NCBI GenBank assembly: GCA_900079695.1
Contig: LT599022.1
Span: forward strand, 2,486,001-2,550,000
Origin: an uncultured Alphaproteobacteria bacterium
GTDB lineage: Bacteria; Pseudomonadota; Alphaproteobacteria; Rhodospirillales; Rhodospirillaceae
DNA length: 64,000 bases
Direction of reading: 5' to 3'
The first letter of the stretch is position 1; each line of letters begins with the position of its first letter. The notes beneath the pieces are model-generated. The model worked only from the letters and a program-made list of their open reading frames with translations, was not told the DNA's origin and searched no databases. This document shows, piece after piece, positions 24,383-32,456 of this stretch. The translations under genes and the position numbers were made by a program.

Positions 24383-25128
24383 GACGCGGCCTCCTCGGGC
24401 GCGCGGGCGATGTCGAGGAACACCTGTTCGAGGCTGTCGCGCCCGAAACGACGCCCGAGTTCGGCGGCGGTGCCCTCCGCATGGATGCGGCCGCGCTTCA
24501 TGATCATGATGCGGCGGCAGAGGCGCTCGACCTCCTGCATGTTGTGGGAGGCGAGCAGGATCGCGCAGCCGCTGTCGTGCGCGTAGGTTTCGAGGTAGCC
24601 GCGCACGAAATCGCCGGTATCGGGGTCGAGGGACGCGGTGGGTTCGTCGAGCAGCAGCACCTCGGGTTGGTTGAGCAGCGCCTTCGCCAGGGTCACGCGG
24701 GTTTTCTGCCCGGCGGAGAGCTTGCGCGCCGGGGTCTTGAGAAGGTGGTCGAGGTCGAGATCGCGGGCAAGCTCGCGGATCCGCGCGTCGGCGCCGCGGA
24801 TGCCGTAGAGCAGGGCGTAGACCTTGAGATTCTGGAACACCGTGAGGCGGTAGGGGAGGTTGACGTAGGGCGAGGCGAAATTCATCCGCGGCAGCACCGC
24901 GAATCGTTCCGCCCCCGTCATGTCGTGCCCGAGCACGGCGATCCGCCCCGAGGTGGGCAGCAACAGGCCGAGCAGCATGCTGATCGTGGTGGTCTTGCCG
25001 GCGCCGTTGCCGCCCAGCAGGCCGACCACCTCGCCCGGCGCGACGGCAAAGCCGATGCCGTCGACGGCGCGCACGTCGCCGTAGTCCTTGACCAGATCGG
25101 TCGCTGCGATCGCGGGAATTTCGGTCAT
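24379..25128 (-). CDS. ABC transporter ATP-binding protein
   Basis: 249 residues. Walker A GGNGAGKTTT, signature LSAGQKTR, Walker B VLLLDEPTASLD, and the switch His in LLASHNMQE are intact. The sequence is of the ABC-2 exporter class (NodI/DrrA-like). It powers the permease encoded next. The ATG at 25128 is used; a GTG four codons upstream (25140) is also possible. It follows the EAL-like gene within 20 bases, so the exporter and the EAL proteins share a transcript. Confidence 0.9.
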   Translation of the reverse strand: MTEIPAIAATDLVKDYGDVRAVDGIGFAVAPGEVVGLLGGNGAGKTTTISMLLGLLLPTSGRIAVLGHDMTGAERFAVLPRMNFASPYVNLPYRLTVFQNLKVYALLYGIRGADARIRELARDLDLDHLLKTPARKLSAGQKTRVTLAKALLNQPEVLLLDEPTASLDPDTGDFVRGYLETYAHDSGCAILLASHNMQEVERLCRRIMIMKRGRIHAEGTAAELGRRFGRDSLEQVFLDIARAPEEAAS

Positions 25129-25146
25129 GAAAACATCCACATCGGG

Positions 25147-26460
25147 TCAGGGCGTCGCCCGCTCGGCGGTGCGGCGCTGGCCCTGCGTCTGGATCAGGCG
25201 TTCGACGCCGCGCCCCTGGAACATCGTCAGGCCGAGGTCCTGGCCGACGCGGATCTGCTCGGCGGTGTCGACCCGCGCGAGCACGACGCGCTTGCGATTG
25301 CTGCGCGCGAGGGCAGCGTGCAGCGGATGGGCGTCGACGCCGCGGGCATCCGCGAGTTCGGGCGACCACATCAGCTTGACGAGGTCGGCGCCGATCCTGG
25401 CGCGGTCCACCAGCGGCAGGGTCTCCGGGCCGACGCCGTCGACGCAGATGCGATAGCCGCGCTCGCGCGCGAAATCGCGGGCGAAGAGGTAGGCGCCGAC
25501 GTCGGCGAGGATGTCGTACAACTGGATTTCCAGGACGATGGTTCCGCGCAAGCTCCCGGCGATGCCGTCGTCGAAGTCGAGGAACGCCTCGCCGAGCAGG
25601 GTGCGGACGTTGAGGTTGAGGCTGAAGCCGCCGGCGAGGCTGCGGTCGTGACCGGCGCCGACGAGGGCGAGCACGCGGCGGTCGAGGGTTTCGGTGAGGT
25701 GCTGGAACAGCCAACGGTCGGACGCGACGTCCACCTCCGGCACGAAGATCTCGCGCAGATCCGAGATCGAAACGAACACCTCGGAAAACATGTGCTGCGG
25801 ATGCGAGCGGCCGACGATCGCCGACACCGACTGATGGCGCACGAGATTCGACAGATCGGTGCGCGCGAGCGCCTCCTCGAGCTTGCCGAGCACCGCCGGG
25901 GTGAGCGGCTTCAGCCGCCGGGCGGGCGGGGTGCGCGGCGGCGGCGGTTCGGGCGAGCGCTCCAGCGCGATATCGGCACGGCGGCGCGCCTCCTGCTCGG
26001 CGTAGACCTGCTGCGCGAGGCGGAGGAACGCCGGATAGTCCTCGGCGAGGTGATACCAGGTGGCGAAGCGGTCGCCGTCGCTCTCGTCGTCGAGCAACGG
26101 GTCGTCGGCGAACAGGAAGCGCAGGCGGATCAGCGCCGCTTCCACCTCGTCGCGATGACGGGCGGGGAACACCACGATCACGTCGCCGCGGAACAGGGTG
26201 AAGACCTGGGCGCGGTTGTCGAGGATCAGCGGATCGAAGGCGGCCGCGACCGCGCGCATCTGCGGTTCGCGGCGGTTCTGCGGAGCGAGGCGCGAGAGGT
26301 GGAGGTGCAGCGCCTGGCGCTGCTTGCGGAACTTCTCGAGGCGCTCGGCATAGTCGAGCAGCAGCCCTTCCTGAAGCTGCATCATCAGCTTGCGCTCGGC
26401 GGCGGCCTCCGAGACCGCCTCGGCCGCGCGTTCGATCTCGGATCGGGTCGCGGCCATCAT
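25147..26460 (-). CDS. Degenerate EAL-domain protein (second of a tandem pair)
   Basis: 437 residues. The N-terminal third has a weak GGDEF-like outline (VFTLFRGDVIVVF); the C-terminal half follows the EAL fold. Where active phosphodiesterases have E-A-L-x-R it reads EVFVS. NLN is kept (SLNLNVRTLL), DDFG is replaced by VDGVG, VKLMW stands at the Lys step, and QGRGVERL matches the final QG motif. Lost catalytic residues suggest a c-di-GMP binder or a purely structural domain rather than an enzyme. It overlaps its paralogue by four bases (ATGATG start) and precedes the ABC ATPase, so it may control the exporter. Confidence 0.75.
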   Translation of the reverse strand: MMAATRSEIERAAEAVSEAAAERKLMMQLQEGLLLDYAERLEKFRKQRQALHLHLSRLAPQNRREPQMRAVAAAFDPLILDNRAQVFTLFRGDVIVVFPARHRDEVEAALIRLRFLFADDPLLDDESDGDRFATWYHLAEDYPAFLRLAQQVYAEQEARRRADIALERSPEPPPPRTPPARRLKPLTPAVLGKLEEALARTDLSNLVRHQSVSAIVGRSHPQHMFSEVFVSISDLREIFVPEVDVASDRWLFQHLTETLDRRVLALVGAGHDRSLAGGFSLNLNVRTLLGEAFLDFDDGIAGSLRGTIVLEIQLYDILADVGAYLFARDFARERGYRICVDGVGPETLPLVDRARIGADLVKLMWSPELADARGVDAHPLHAALARSNRKRVVLARVDTAEQIRVGQDLGLTMFQGRGVERLIQTQGQRRTAERATP

Positions 26461-27641
26461 GCGCCTCCCGCCGCGGCGGGTTCGGCGGCCCGGCCGATCA
26501 AAGTTGCGTCGACGAAATGACCTTGGAAGGTGGCGATACCCTGCCGCAGGCCCCAGTCGATCGCGGCGAGCGCGCCGCATCGGCCGAGGACGACGCGATC
26601 CGCCCCGAGAGCGCGCACCGCGGCGACCGGGTCGCGGTCGGTCCCGGGCCGGGCGGCGGCGACGTCGTCGGTCCAGATCAGCTTGAAGCCGTCCACCGGC
26701 AGATCGGCGTCGGCGAGCATCCACAGGCCCAGGGGCGTGAGTCCGTCGAGCATCGCGCGGTGCCCGGCGTCATGGAGCAGCCCGCAGGCGCGGCGGAAAC
26801 CGGGCAGGTCGGCGAACGCGTCGATGGTCTGGAACTCGACCGTCACCTGCGCCTGCGGAAACCGGGCGAGAAACGTTTCGAACACGGGCGACAGCACGGT
26901 GGCGATGCCGAGGTTGAGGTTGACCGGCAGTTCGCGCCCGAACAGGGTAAGGCCGCGAATCCCCGCGAGCAGATGCGCGTCGAGCGCGTCGCAGAGGTAT
27001 TGGAACAGCCAGCGATCGCGCGTCAGGTCGCGCCCGGGGGCGACCCGCGGTGCGAGTTCGGAGACCGAAACGAAAATTTCCTGAAACGCGAGGCGAGCGG
27101 ATTTGTCGGGCCCGATGGCGACCGCCGCCTGGGCGGTGACGAACGGCGCCACCGTCTCGTCGGTGAGCAGGCCGACGACGCGTTCGGCCTCCGCCGGAGA
27201 GAGCGCGGGCGGCGGCGGCGGACGGCGGGCGTGGCCGCGGCTGACCGCCTCGGCGGCCATCGCCAGGAAGGCGTCGTAGTCGACCTCGAGATCGTACCAC
27301 GAGCAGAAGCGGTCGCCGGGACCGTAGGGGTCCTGGTGCACCAGCGGATCGCCCTCGAACAGCATCCGCAGCTTGTAGATCACCGCGTCGACGTCGCCGA
27401 ACGGCATGTCCTTGCCGGTGGCGACGATGTCGCCGTCGGAGAGAACGAACACCCGGCAGCGATACTGCGCCACCAGGCCGTCGAACATGCGCGCCGCGAC
27501 GCGGCCGTAGGCGGGGTCGCGGAACGCCGCCGACAGCCGCGACAGCCGCACCCGCACCGCGACCCGCCCGGCGCGGACGCGGCCGAGGCGTTCGGCGGTG
27601 TCGAGCAGGAGACTCTCGGGGGTGACGAATTCCGGCTGCAT
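26457..27641 (-). CDS. Degenerate EAL-domain protein (first of a tandem pair)
   Basis: 394 residues, paralogous to the next gene along its whole length. It has the same N-terminal outline (VFVLSDGDIVATG) and an EAL-like C-terminal half: EIFVSVSEL where E-A-L-x-R is expected, VNLNLG, FKLIWTD, LDGLTPL instead of DDFG, and FQGHFV. The EGVE step is lost (LGRCGALAAID). It is unlikely to hydrolyse c-di-GMP. It heads the operon EAL-EAL-ATPase-permease. The ATG at 27641 is the only good start; a divergent promoter for hldE lies upstream. Confidence 0.75.
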   Translation of the reverse strand: MQPEFVTPESLLLDTAERLGRVRAGRVAVRVRLSRLSAAFRDPAYGRVAARMFDGLVAQYRCRVFVLSDGDIVATGKDMPFGDVDAVIYKLRMLFEGDPLVHQDPYGPGDRFCSWYDLEVDYDAFLAMAAEAVSRGHARRPPPPPALSPAEAERVVGLLTDETVAPFVTAQAAVAIGPDKSARLAFQEIFVSVSELAPRVAPGRDLTRDRWLFQYLCDALDAHLLAGIRGLTLFGRELPVNLNLGIATVLSPVFETFLARFPQAQVTVEFQTIDAFADLPGFRRACGLLHDAGHRAMLDGLTPLGLWMLADADLPVDGFKLIWTDDVAAARPGTDRDPVAAVRALGADRVVLGRCGALAAIDWGLRQGIATFQGHFVDATLIGRAAEPAAAGGA

Positions 27642-27722
27642 CCGAAACCTTTCGCGATCGCCGGATGGGCTCCGGCGCGGGAGAGTGTATCAGGGAGCGG
27701 CAGGGGGGCGAAAGGGGGGCGG

Positions 27723-27750
27723 TTGCTTTCGCCCCCGCCGCGGCTATAAG
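27723..27750 (+). promoter_or_regulatory. Predicted promoter of hldE
   Basis: TTGCTT (27723-27728) and TATAAG (27745-27750) with a 16-base spacer. Transcription would begin near 27757, about 24 bases before the ATG. Confidence 0.5.
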
Positions 27751-27780
27751 AGTAGCGAACGCAAATCAGGGGCGGCGACG

Positions 27781-29250
27781 ATGGCGATTCCGGAAGGCTA
27801 CGCGAAGATCCTGCAGCGCATCGGCGAGGCGCGGGTGATGTGCCTGGGCGACGTGATGCTCGACCATTTCCTCTACGGCGAGGTGACGCGGATTTCGCCC
27901 GAGGCGCCGGTGCCGGTGTTCCGGATCGTGCGCGACACCCTGATGCTGGGCGGCGCGGGCAACGTCGCGCGCAACCTCTCGGCGCTCACCGCCGGTTCGG
28001 TGTTCGTCGCCTGCGTCGGCGACGACTTCGCCGGGCGCGAGGTGGCGCGCCTGCTGGCCGCCGAGCCCGGGGTCGAGCCCTGCCTCGAAACCCTTCCCGA
28101 CCGCCGCACCACCGAGAAATCCCGCTTCGTTGCGGGCGTGCAGCAGCTCCTGCGCGCCGACCGCGAGGAGATTTCCGAAATCGGCGGCGCGGCCGCGGCG
28201 GCGGTGCTCGCCGCCGTCCGCGCGCGCCTCTCCGGGTGCCGCGTGCTCGCCCTTTCCGACTACGGCAAGGGACTTCTGAGCCCGGCGCTGCTCGCCGAGG
28301 TGCTGAAGCTCGCCGCCGCCGCAGGCGTGCCCGCGGTCGTCGACCCCAAGGGACGCGACTACGCGCGCTACCGCGGCGCGTTCCTCGCGACCCCGAACCG
28401 CGCCGAACTCGCGGAAGCCACCGGCATGCCGGTTTCGGGCGACGACGAGATCGTTTCGGCAGCGCGCCATCTCATCGCGAGCTGCGGCATCGCCAACGTT
28501 CTGGTGACCCGTTCGCAGGACGGCATGACCCTGGTCGAGGGCTCCGGCGCGGTCACCCACATTGCCGCCAAGGCCCGCGAGGTGTTCGACGTTTCGGGCG
28601 CGGGCGACACCGTGGTGGCGACGGTGGCGGCGGCGCTCGCGGTCGGCGGCGACCTCGCCGAGGCGGCGGCGCTGGCGAATTTCGCGGGCGGCGTGGTGGT
28701 CGGCAAGGTCGGCACCGCCACCGCCTCGCTCGCCGAACTCTATGCCGCGGCCGACGCGGGCGGCGGACGCGACGACGGCAAGCGGATGCGCCTCGACCTC
28801 GCCCGCGCCACCGTCGCCGCGTGGCGCGACCAGGGGCTCAGGGTCGGCTTCACCAACGGCTGCTTCGATCTCCTCCACCCCGGCCACATCTCGCTGCTGG
28901 CCCAGGCGCGCGCCGCCTGCGACCGGCTCGTCGTCGGCCTCAATTCCGACTCCTCGGTGCGCCGCCTCAAGGGCGCGGCTCGGCCGATCCAGGACGAAGA
29001 CGCGCGCGCCCGGGTGCTGTCGGCCCTTGCCGACGTCGACGCGGTGGTGGTGTTCGAGGATGACACGCCGATCGAGCTGATCCGCACGCTCGCACCCGAC
29101 GTGCTGGTCAAGGGCGCCGACTATACCGTCGAAACCGTGGTCGGCGCGGATCTGGTTCTGGCCCGAGGCGGGCGGGTGGTGCTGGCGAGCCTGGAAGACG
29201 GTTTTTCCACCACCCGGACGGTGAACAAACTGACGCAAGCGCGGTCTTGA
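27781..29250 (+). CDS. hldE: Bifunctional D-glycero-beta-D-manno-heptose-7-phosphate kinase / 1-phosphate adenylyltransferase
   Basis: 489 residues. Residues about 1-320 form a PfkB-type sugar kinase (GDVMLDHFLYGEVTRISPEAPVPV, GGAGNVARNL, and the anion-hole motif VSGAGDTVVA). Residues about 350-489 form a nucleotidyltransferase (FTNGCFDLLHPGHISLL, LNSDSSVRRLKG). Together they make ADP-heptose for the lipopolysaccharide inner core. The ATG at 27781 gives the expected N-terminus; the upstream GGGGCGG is a weak ribosome site. The gene stands alone and ends with a small GC hairpin (29271-29286). Confidence 0.95.
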   Translation: MAIPEGYAKILQRIGEARVMCLGDVMLDHFLYGEVTRISPEAPVPVFRIVRDTLMLGGAGNVARNLSALTAGSVFVACVGDDFAGREVARLLAAEPGVEPCLETLPDRRTTEKSRFVAGVQQLLRADREEISEIGGAAAAAVLAAVRARLSGCRVLALSDYGKGLLSPALLAEVLKLAAAAGVPAVVDPKGRDYARYRGAFLATPNRAELAEATGMPVSGDDEIVSAARHLIASCGIANVLVTRSQDGMTLVEGSGAVTHIAAKAREVFDVSGAGDTVVATVAAALAVGGDLAEAAALANFAGGVVVGKVGTATASLAELYAAADAGGGRDDGKRMRLDLARATVAAWRDQGLRVGFTNGCFDLLHPGHISLLAQARAACDRLVVGLNSDSSVRRLKGAARPIQDEDARARVLSALADVDAVVVFEDDTPIELIRTLAPDVLVKGADYTVETVVGADLVLARGGRVVLASLEDGFSTTRTVNKLTQARS

Positions 29251-29587
29251 TTATCCCCGTATTCACGACGCGGCGCGAACGCGCCGAGTTTCACCCGCGA
29301 GTGTAAGAATCCCCGCCGAATTTTCGTCGTTTGTTGTTTGGGCGTAACCAAAACTGTTGCGTGCAACGGACATTCATCTGTAATCTACGGCAACGCTTTC
29401 CCGAGGTTCCGCCGCTTGCGGTCGGAACCCGCGCGACCGATGGATCGTGCGGGATGATTCGGGTCGGGAAGACGCCGGACAGGGGGTCCGGTTCGCCGAG
29501 AACTTTCCCGCGCGGGAGGCGCAAAGGAAGGCGGTGGCGGTGTTTGCGGCGTCGAGCGGACGCCACGGTCCGTTGGGGAGACATCTG
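29251..29587. other. Intergenic region between hldE and the Cache chemoreceptor
   Basis: The 337-base gap has a hairpin CGGCGC-GAAC-GCGCCG (29271-29286) just after hldE, a weak terminator. An AT-richer stretch around 29310-29390 includes the short inverted repeat GTTGC-GT-GCAAC and is the likely promoter area, but no convincing -35/-10 pair was found. No riboswitch or small gene was recognised. GGGGAG at 29575-29580 is the ribosome site of the next gene. Confidence 0.5.
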
Positions 29588-31300
29588 ATGCTCGGGAAAA
29601 CCAAGATCACGACCCGCATGCTCACAATCGTGATGCTTGCGTTGGTCGGTATGGTGCTTGTGGGGGCGATCGGCCTGAACAACCTGCGAAGCAACCTGTT
29701 GCAGGACCGCTACCAGAAAACCCAGGAACTGGTCCAGGCGGCGCAAAGTATCATCCACACCTATTACGACCGTTTCAAGGCCGGCGAGATGAGCGAGGCC
29801 GACGCCAAGGCTGCCGCCCTCGCCCATGTTTCGATGCTGCGTTACCAGGGGGACAACTACTTCTGGGTCAACGATTTCGACGGCGTGTTGCTGATGCACC
29901 CGTTCCGCGCGAAGCAGGTCGGCACCAACATGATCGGCGCCAAGACCGCCGACGGGAAGCTCTACACGGACATTCACGGCGTCTCCCTCTACAAGGCGTT
30001 CGCCGACGCGGGCAAGGCGGGCGGCGACTTCGTCCGCTATACCGGCCGCAAGCCCGGCAGCACCAAGGAGGATTCGCCCAAGATCACCTACGTCGGCTCG
30101 TTCGCGCCGTGGCGGATGGCGATCGCGACCGGCATCTACGTCGACGACGTCGACGAGGTGTTCGCCTCCAACCTCAAGACCATGGCGGTGTGGATCGGCG
30201 CGGTGCTGCTGATCGTGTGCCTGGCGGCATGGCGAATCGGCCGCAGCATCACCGATCCGCTCGAAGTCCTGACCGACGAGATGGGCCGCCTCGCCGGGGG
30301 CGACACCGATATCGCGGTCGCCGCGACCACGGCGAAGAACGAGATCGGCGCCCTCACCAACGCGCTCGTCACCTTCCGCGACAACGCGGTGGAGATGCAG
30401 GCGATGCGCGACGAGCAGGCCCGCGCCGACGAGGTGGTGCGCGAACAGAAGCGCCAGGCGCTGCAGGAGATGGCGTCCCGCATCGAGGACGAGGCGCACA
30501 AGGCGGTGGGGGCGGTTTCCGCCCGCGCCTCCGAGATGGAGAAGGCGGCGGTCGACATGAACGCCTCCGCCGCGCGGATGACCGAGGAGGCGGCCAACGC
30601 CGCCGCCGCCGCCGAAGAGGCGCTGTCCAACGCGCAGACCGTCGCCGCCGCCGCCGAGGAGCTGTCGAACTCGATCGACGAGATCGGCCGCCAGGTGCAC
30701 AAGTCCTCCGAGGTCGCCGCCGAGGCGATCTCGATGGCGGACCGCACCCGCGAGGTGGTGCAGGGGCTCGCCGCGTCGGCCGAGCAGATCGGCACGGTGG
30801 TCGAACTGATCAACGGCATCGCCGCGCAGACCAACCTGCTCGCCCTCAACGCCACCATCGAGGCGGCGCGCGCGGGCGACGCCGGCAAGGGCTTCGCGGT
30901 GGTCGCCAACGAGGTCAAGAACCTCGCCACCCAGACCGCCCGCTCGACCGAGGAGATCGCGAATCAGGTCAACGCGATCCAGGGCGTGTCGAAGGAGGCG
31001 GGTCTGGCGATCGAGAAGGTCGCGGAGACCATCAACAGCATGGGCGCGATCGCCGCCTCGATCGCCTCGGCGATCGAGGAGCAGGCCGCCGCCACCCAGG
31101 AAATCGCGCGCAACGTCCAGCAGACCGCCGACACCGCGCGCGACGTGTCGAAGCGCATGGCGCACGTGTCCGACGAGGCGGCGCGCACCACCGATCTCGC
31201 CGATCTGGTGCGCGGTACCGCGGGCGGGCTCGCGGTCAACCTCGAAGATATGGAAAACCACCTCACCACGATCGTGCGCGCCTCGACCGAACACGCCTGA
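29588..31300 (+). CDS. Methyl-accepting chemotaxis protein with a periplasmic single Cache domain
   Basis: 570 residues. A first membrane helix (about 10-32) and a second (about 198-218) enclose a periplasmic sensor of sCache_2 type (YQGDNYFWVNDFDGVLLMHPF, VGTNMIG, KITYVGSFAPWRMAIATGIYVDD). A HAMP segment follows (SITDPLEVLTDEMGRLAGGDTD), then the signalling domain with the conserved tip [20 protein letters not shown]. It should detect a small molecule outside and steer motility through CheA; ligands of this Cache class are often small organic acids. An earlier in-frame start at 29447 lacks a ribosome site. No che genes are nearby. A strong hairpin follows. Confidence 0.93.
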   Translation: MLGKTKITTRMLTIVMLALVGMVLVGAIGLNNLRSNLLQDRYQKTQELVQAAQSIIHTYYDRFKAGEMSEADAKAAALAHVSMLRYQGDNYFWVNDFDGVLLMHPFRAKQVGTNMIGAKTADGKLYTDIHGVSLYKAFADAGKAGGDFVRYTGRKPGSTKEDSPKITYVGSFAPWRMAIATGIYVDDVDEVFASNLKTMAVWIGAVLLIVCLAAWRIGRSITDPLEVLTDEMGRLAGGDTDIAVAATTAKNEIGALTNALVTFRDNAVEMQAMRDEQARADEVVREQKRQALQEMASRIEDEAHKAVGAVSARASEMEKAAVDMNASAARMTEEAANAAAAAEEALSNAQTVAAAAEELSNSIDEIGRQVHKSSEVAAEAISMADRTREVVQGLAASAEQIGTVVELINGIAAQTNLLALNATIEAARAGDAGKGFAVVANEVKNLATQTARSTEEIANQVNAIQGVSKEAGLAIEKVAETINSMGAIAASIASAIEEQAAATQEIARNVQQTADTARDVSKRMAHVSDEAARTTDLADLVRGTAGGLAVNLEDMENHLTTIVRASTEHA

Positions 31301-31317
31301 GCGCACGCACCCGCACG

Positions 31318-31344
31318 ACGGCCGCCCGGCTTCCGGGCGGCCGT
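31318..31344. terminator. 12-bp GC hairpin between convergent chemoreceptor and IalB genes
   Basis: ACGGCCGCCCGG pairs perfectly with CCGGGCGGCCGT around a CTT loop. The trailing T-run is only TTC-like, but position and stem strength make a two-way terminator likely. Confidence 0.6.
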
Positions 31345-31372
31345 TCGCATATCCGGCCGATGAGGAGAGGCC

Positions 31373-31894
31373 CTAGTTCCTGACCTTGCAGGCGGTGCTG
31401 ATGGCCTGATACGCCTTGGTCAGGCCCATCAGCGAGAAGGTGTCGGTGGTGGTGGTGCCGCTCTTGCTGCGACCGGTGACGGTCATCGAACTGCCGCGCT
31501 TCATCGCCCGCACCGCCGTCTTGTCGTCGTTGCCGTTGGCCCAGGCGGTTTCGTCGCGGGTGAAGAAGCGGAACTTGGCCCGCCCCACCGCGACGGTGAC
31601 GGTGGTGTCGGGAGCATAGGCATAGCCGGCGACCATGGTCACGACGCCGACGTCGTCGTATTCCGGGCGGTGGGTGACGAGGAAGAACACGTCGCCGCGG
31701 GATTTCACGTTGCCGCGGCTGCGGGTGGGCGAACTCGCCGCGTAGCAAACCGGGTTGCCGTTTTCCTGATAGGTGTAGGTCGACCAGTCGCCGAAGCGTC
31801 CCAGGCTGCGGACCTCGGTCTGCGCCACGGCGGGAGCCGCCGCGAGCAGCGCGAGGAGCGCGGCGCCCGAAACCAGCTTGGGGCGAAACCTCAT
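31373..31894 (-). CDS. Invasion-associated locus B (IalB) family protein
   Basis: 173 residues with a clear signal peptide (about 1-24, ending AVAQ). The mature part has the IalB pattern: FGDWSTYTYQENGNPVCYAAS, FFLVTHRPEYDD, and a C-terminal TACKVRN with a second Cys that may pair with the first. IalB-type proteins are periplasmic, widespread in non-pathogenic alphaproteobacteria, and of unclear role. AAAGGAGG seven bases before the ATG fixes the start. Confidence 0.83.
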   Translation of the reverse strand: MRFRPKLVSGAALLALLAAAPAVAQTEVRSLGRFGDWSTYTYQENGNPVCYAASSPTRSRGNVKSRGDVFFLVTHRPEYDDVGVVTMVAGYAYAPDTTVTVAVGRAKFRFFTRDETAWANGNDDKTAVRAMKRGSSMTVTGRSKSGTTTTDTFSLMGLTKAYQAISTACKVRN

Positions 31895-31977
31895 CGGGGA
31901 TCCTCCTTTGAAGTCTTGCTGTGTGGGAATGGCGGGCAGTTTCGCACACGGAGGCGGGCAGGCCAACCCAATGCGGC

Positions 31978-32010
31978 AAAAAAAAGGCCGCCGCTCGGGG
32001 GAGCGGCGGC
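31978..32010 (-). terminator. Rho-independent terminator of the DUF1127 gene
   Basis: GGCCGCCGCT and AGCGGCGGCC form a perfect 10-bp stem with a six-base loop. On the minus strand it is followed by seven Ts (A-run at 31978-31984). It lies about 135 bases after the DUF1127 stop. A second hairpin, GGGGCCCG-TTTCG-CGGGCCCC, lies between them at 32053-32073. Confidence 0.8.
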
Positions 32011-32144
32011 CGTTGTGTGGTTCCGAGCCCGGGGATTGGATCGGAACGCACCGGGGCCCGTTTCGCGGGCCCCCGGGCGGACGTGAATGTGTGGGGGCGT
32101 CCGCCCCGCGCCGGGGTCGGGCGCGTAGAGTCTCGGGGATCGGG

Positions 32145-32330
32145 TCAGGCGACCCAGGGCAGCTTGTTGGCTTCCTGGTCGGCGTCGGCGCGGGTCAGCC
32201 CGATATCACGGAGCTGGGTCTCGTCGAGCTCGGCCAGAAGGCGGCGGCCCTGGCGACGGCTTTCGAGCTGCTCGAGGTAATCGATCAGCGCCATCACGCT
32301 CCAGGTTCCCGGCATCAGATATTTCGACAT
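32145..32330 (-). CDS. DUF1127 small protein (YjiS-like)
   Basis: 61 residues. The family core is plain: RRLLAELDETQLRDIGLTRADADQEANK. DUF1127 proteins are short, Arg-rich and abundant in alphaproteobacteria; some bind RNA or affect stress and metabolism. AAAGGAGG upstream sets the ATG at 32330, after which the usual MSKYLMPGTW start appears. It is divergent from a GcvA-like LysR gene, with a palindrome well placed for activation. Long structured 3' region with two hairpins. Confidence 0.87.
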   Translation of the reverse strand: MSKYLMPGTWSVMALIDYLEQLESRRQGRRLLAELDETQLRDIGLTRADADQEANKLPWVA

Positions 32331-32379
32331 CGGTGCCTCCTTTCCTCGGCTCGTCCCGTCATCGTCATTTCCTGGTTGA

Positions 32380-32409
32380 AGATATGCTTGACGGCCACGC
32401 TTTTGACAA
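32380..32409 (-). promoter_or_regulatory. Predicted promoter of the DUF1127 gene
   Basis: On the minus strand TTGTCA (32409-32404) and ATATCT (32385-32380) are separated by 18 bases. The start would fall near 32373. The -35 overlaps a perfect TTGACA on the plus strand (32403-32408) that could serve the LysR gene. Confidence 0.5.
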
Positions 32410-32430
32410 ACGATACTTCGTCGTCGTCGG

Positions 32431-32445
32431 ATAAGCACAGCTTAT
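32431..32445. promoter_or_regulatory. Palindromic LysR-type operator between DUF1127 and lysR genes
   Basis: ATAAGC-ACA-GCTTAT is a perfect 6-bp inverted repeat with a T-N11-A core, the classic LysR box. Its centre is about 65 bases upstream of the predicted DUF1127 start, the usual activation position. It also sits directly upstream of the LysR start codon, where binding would repress the regulator's own gene. Confidence 0.65.
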
Positions 32446-32456
32446 GTGAGCCCGCC

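Noticed and set aside
25129-25140. GTG at 25140 as start of the ABC ATPase
   Set aside because: Neither start has a good ribosome site; the ATG at 25128 was kept as the simpler choice, but the GTG is not excluded.
29251-29587. c-di-GMP or other riboswitch before the Cache chemoreceptor
   Set aside because: No conserved aptamer sequence could be matched by eye.
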